Source of the DNA: Bacteroidota bacterium | GTDB taxonomy: Bacteria; Bacteroidota; Bacteroidia; Chitinophagales; Chitinophagaceae | Direction of reading: 5' to 3' | Length of the DNA stretch: 20,878 nucleotides | Assembly (NCBI GenBank): GCA_023392185.1 | Contig: JAEVZP010000149.1 | Coordinates: 1 to 20,878, forward strand | Shown here: piece by piece, positions 20,852 to 20,878 of the stretch | Layout of the letters: the number at the start of each line of letters is the position of its first letter | Position numbering within the stretch: position 1 is the stretch's first letter | Program-made: the position numbers and the translations under genes | Notes under the pieces: generated by a model | Database searches by the model: none | The model's input: only the letters and a program-made list of their open reading frames with translations | What the model was told of the DNA's origin: nothing

Positions 20852-20878
20852 ATGAAAAAGACAACGTACCGGCATCTC
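20852..20878 (+). CDS. Start of a gene running off the right edge
   Basis: ATG followed by AAA AAG ACA ACG TAC CGG CAT CTC gives MKKTTYRHL, a typical basic N-terminus such as begins a signal peptide. Only nine codons are visible, so neither product nor family can be named. The near-consensus -7 box and the context after a gene-free gap support it. Confidence 0.45.

Overview
The window looks like a chromosomal segment from a Bacteroidota bacterium, most likely of the Chitinophagaceae or a close relative. Four things point there: a secreted protein with a C-terminal type IX secretion (T9SS) sorting domain; a DUF5683-type envelope protein; several Bacteroidota-style -7 promoter boxes (TAnnTTTG) shortly before start codons, with no clear Shine-Dalgarno sequences; and zinc-finger-free topoisomerase I with GRFGP repeats and a Lys/Ala tail. 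I see no rRNA, tRNA, CRISPR array, phage gene or transposase. The content is mostly housekeeping.

Layout, left to right. A small basic membrane-anchored protein and an APC-family amino acid permease read leftward. Divergent from the permease is a secreted 254-aa protein of unknown role. Next, leftward, come a SirB1-type protein, DNA topoisomerase I (topA) and a large T9SS cargo protein. A rightward pair follows: proline dehydrogenase and a bacterial PH-like membrane protein whose start overlaps the enzyme's stop. Leftward again are enolase (eno) with a FtsB/DivIC-like division protein just beyond its terminator, then an RsmF-like RNA cytosine methyltransferase, then lipB with a membrane protein whose start overlaps the lipB stop. 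The right end is rightward: tail-specific protease prc, an 870-bp gene-free stretch full of short palindromes, a DUF5683 protein, protein-L-isoaspartate methyltransferase (pcm), and the first codons of one more gene.

The most unusual feature is not a gene. The 8-bp palindrome TTCCGGAA, usually within TTTCCGGAAA, occurs 20 times in 20.9 kb, against about 0.3 expected for a random octamer. Ten copies lie between genes, mostly just downstream of stop codons; one is the exact centre of the prc terminator hairpin. Ten lie inside genes, where it is read in all three frames (FRK, FPE/IPE/LPE, SGK), so protein sequence or codon bias does not explain it. It behaves like a highly iterated palindrome comparable in kind to cyanobacterial HIP1. 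A second repeat, a 28-bp palindrome built on GTAGAGACAAGG, occurs twice and brackets the RsmF-like gene, which has no ATG or GTG start.
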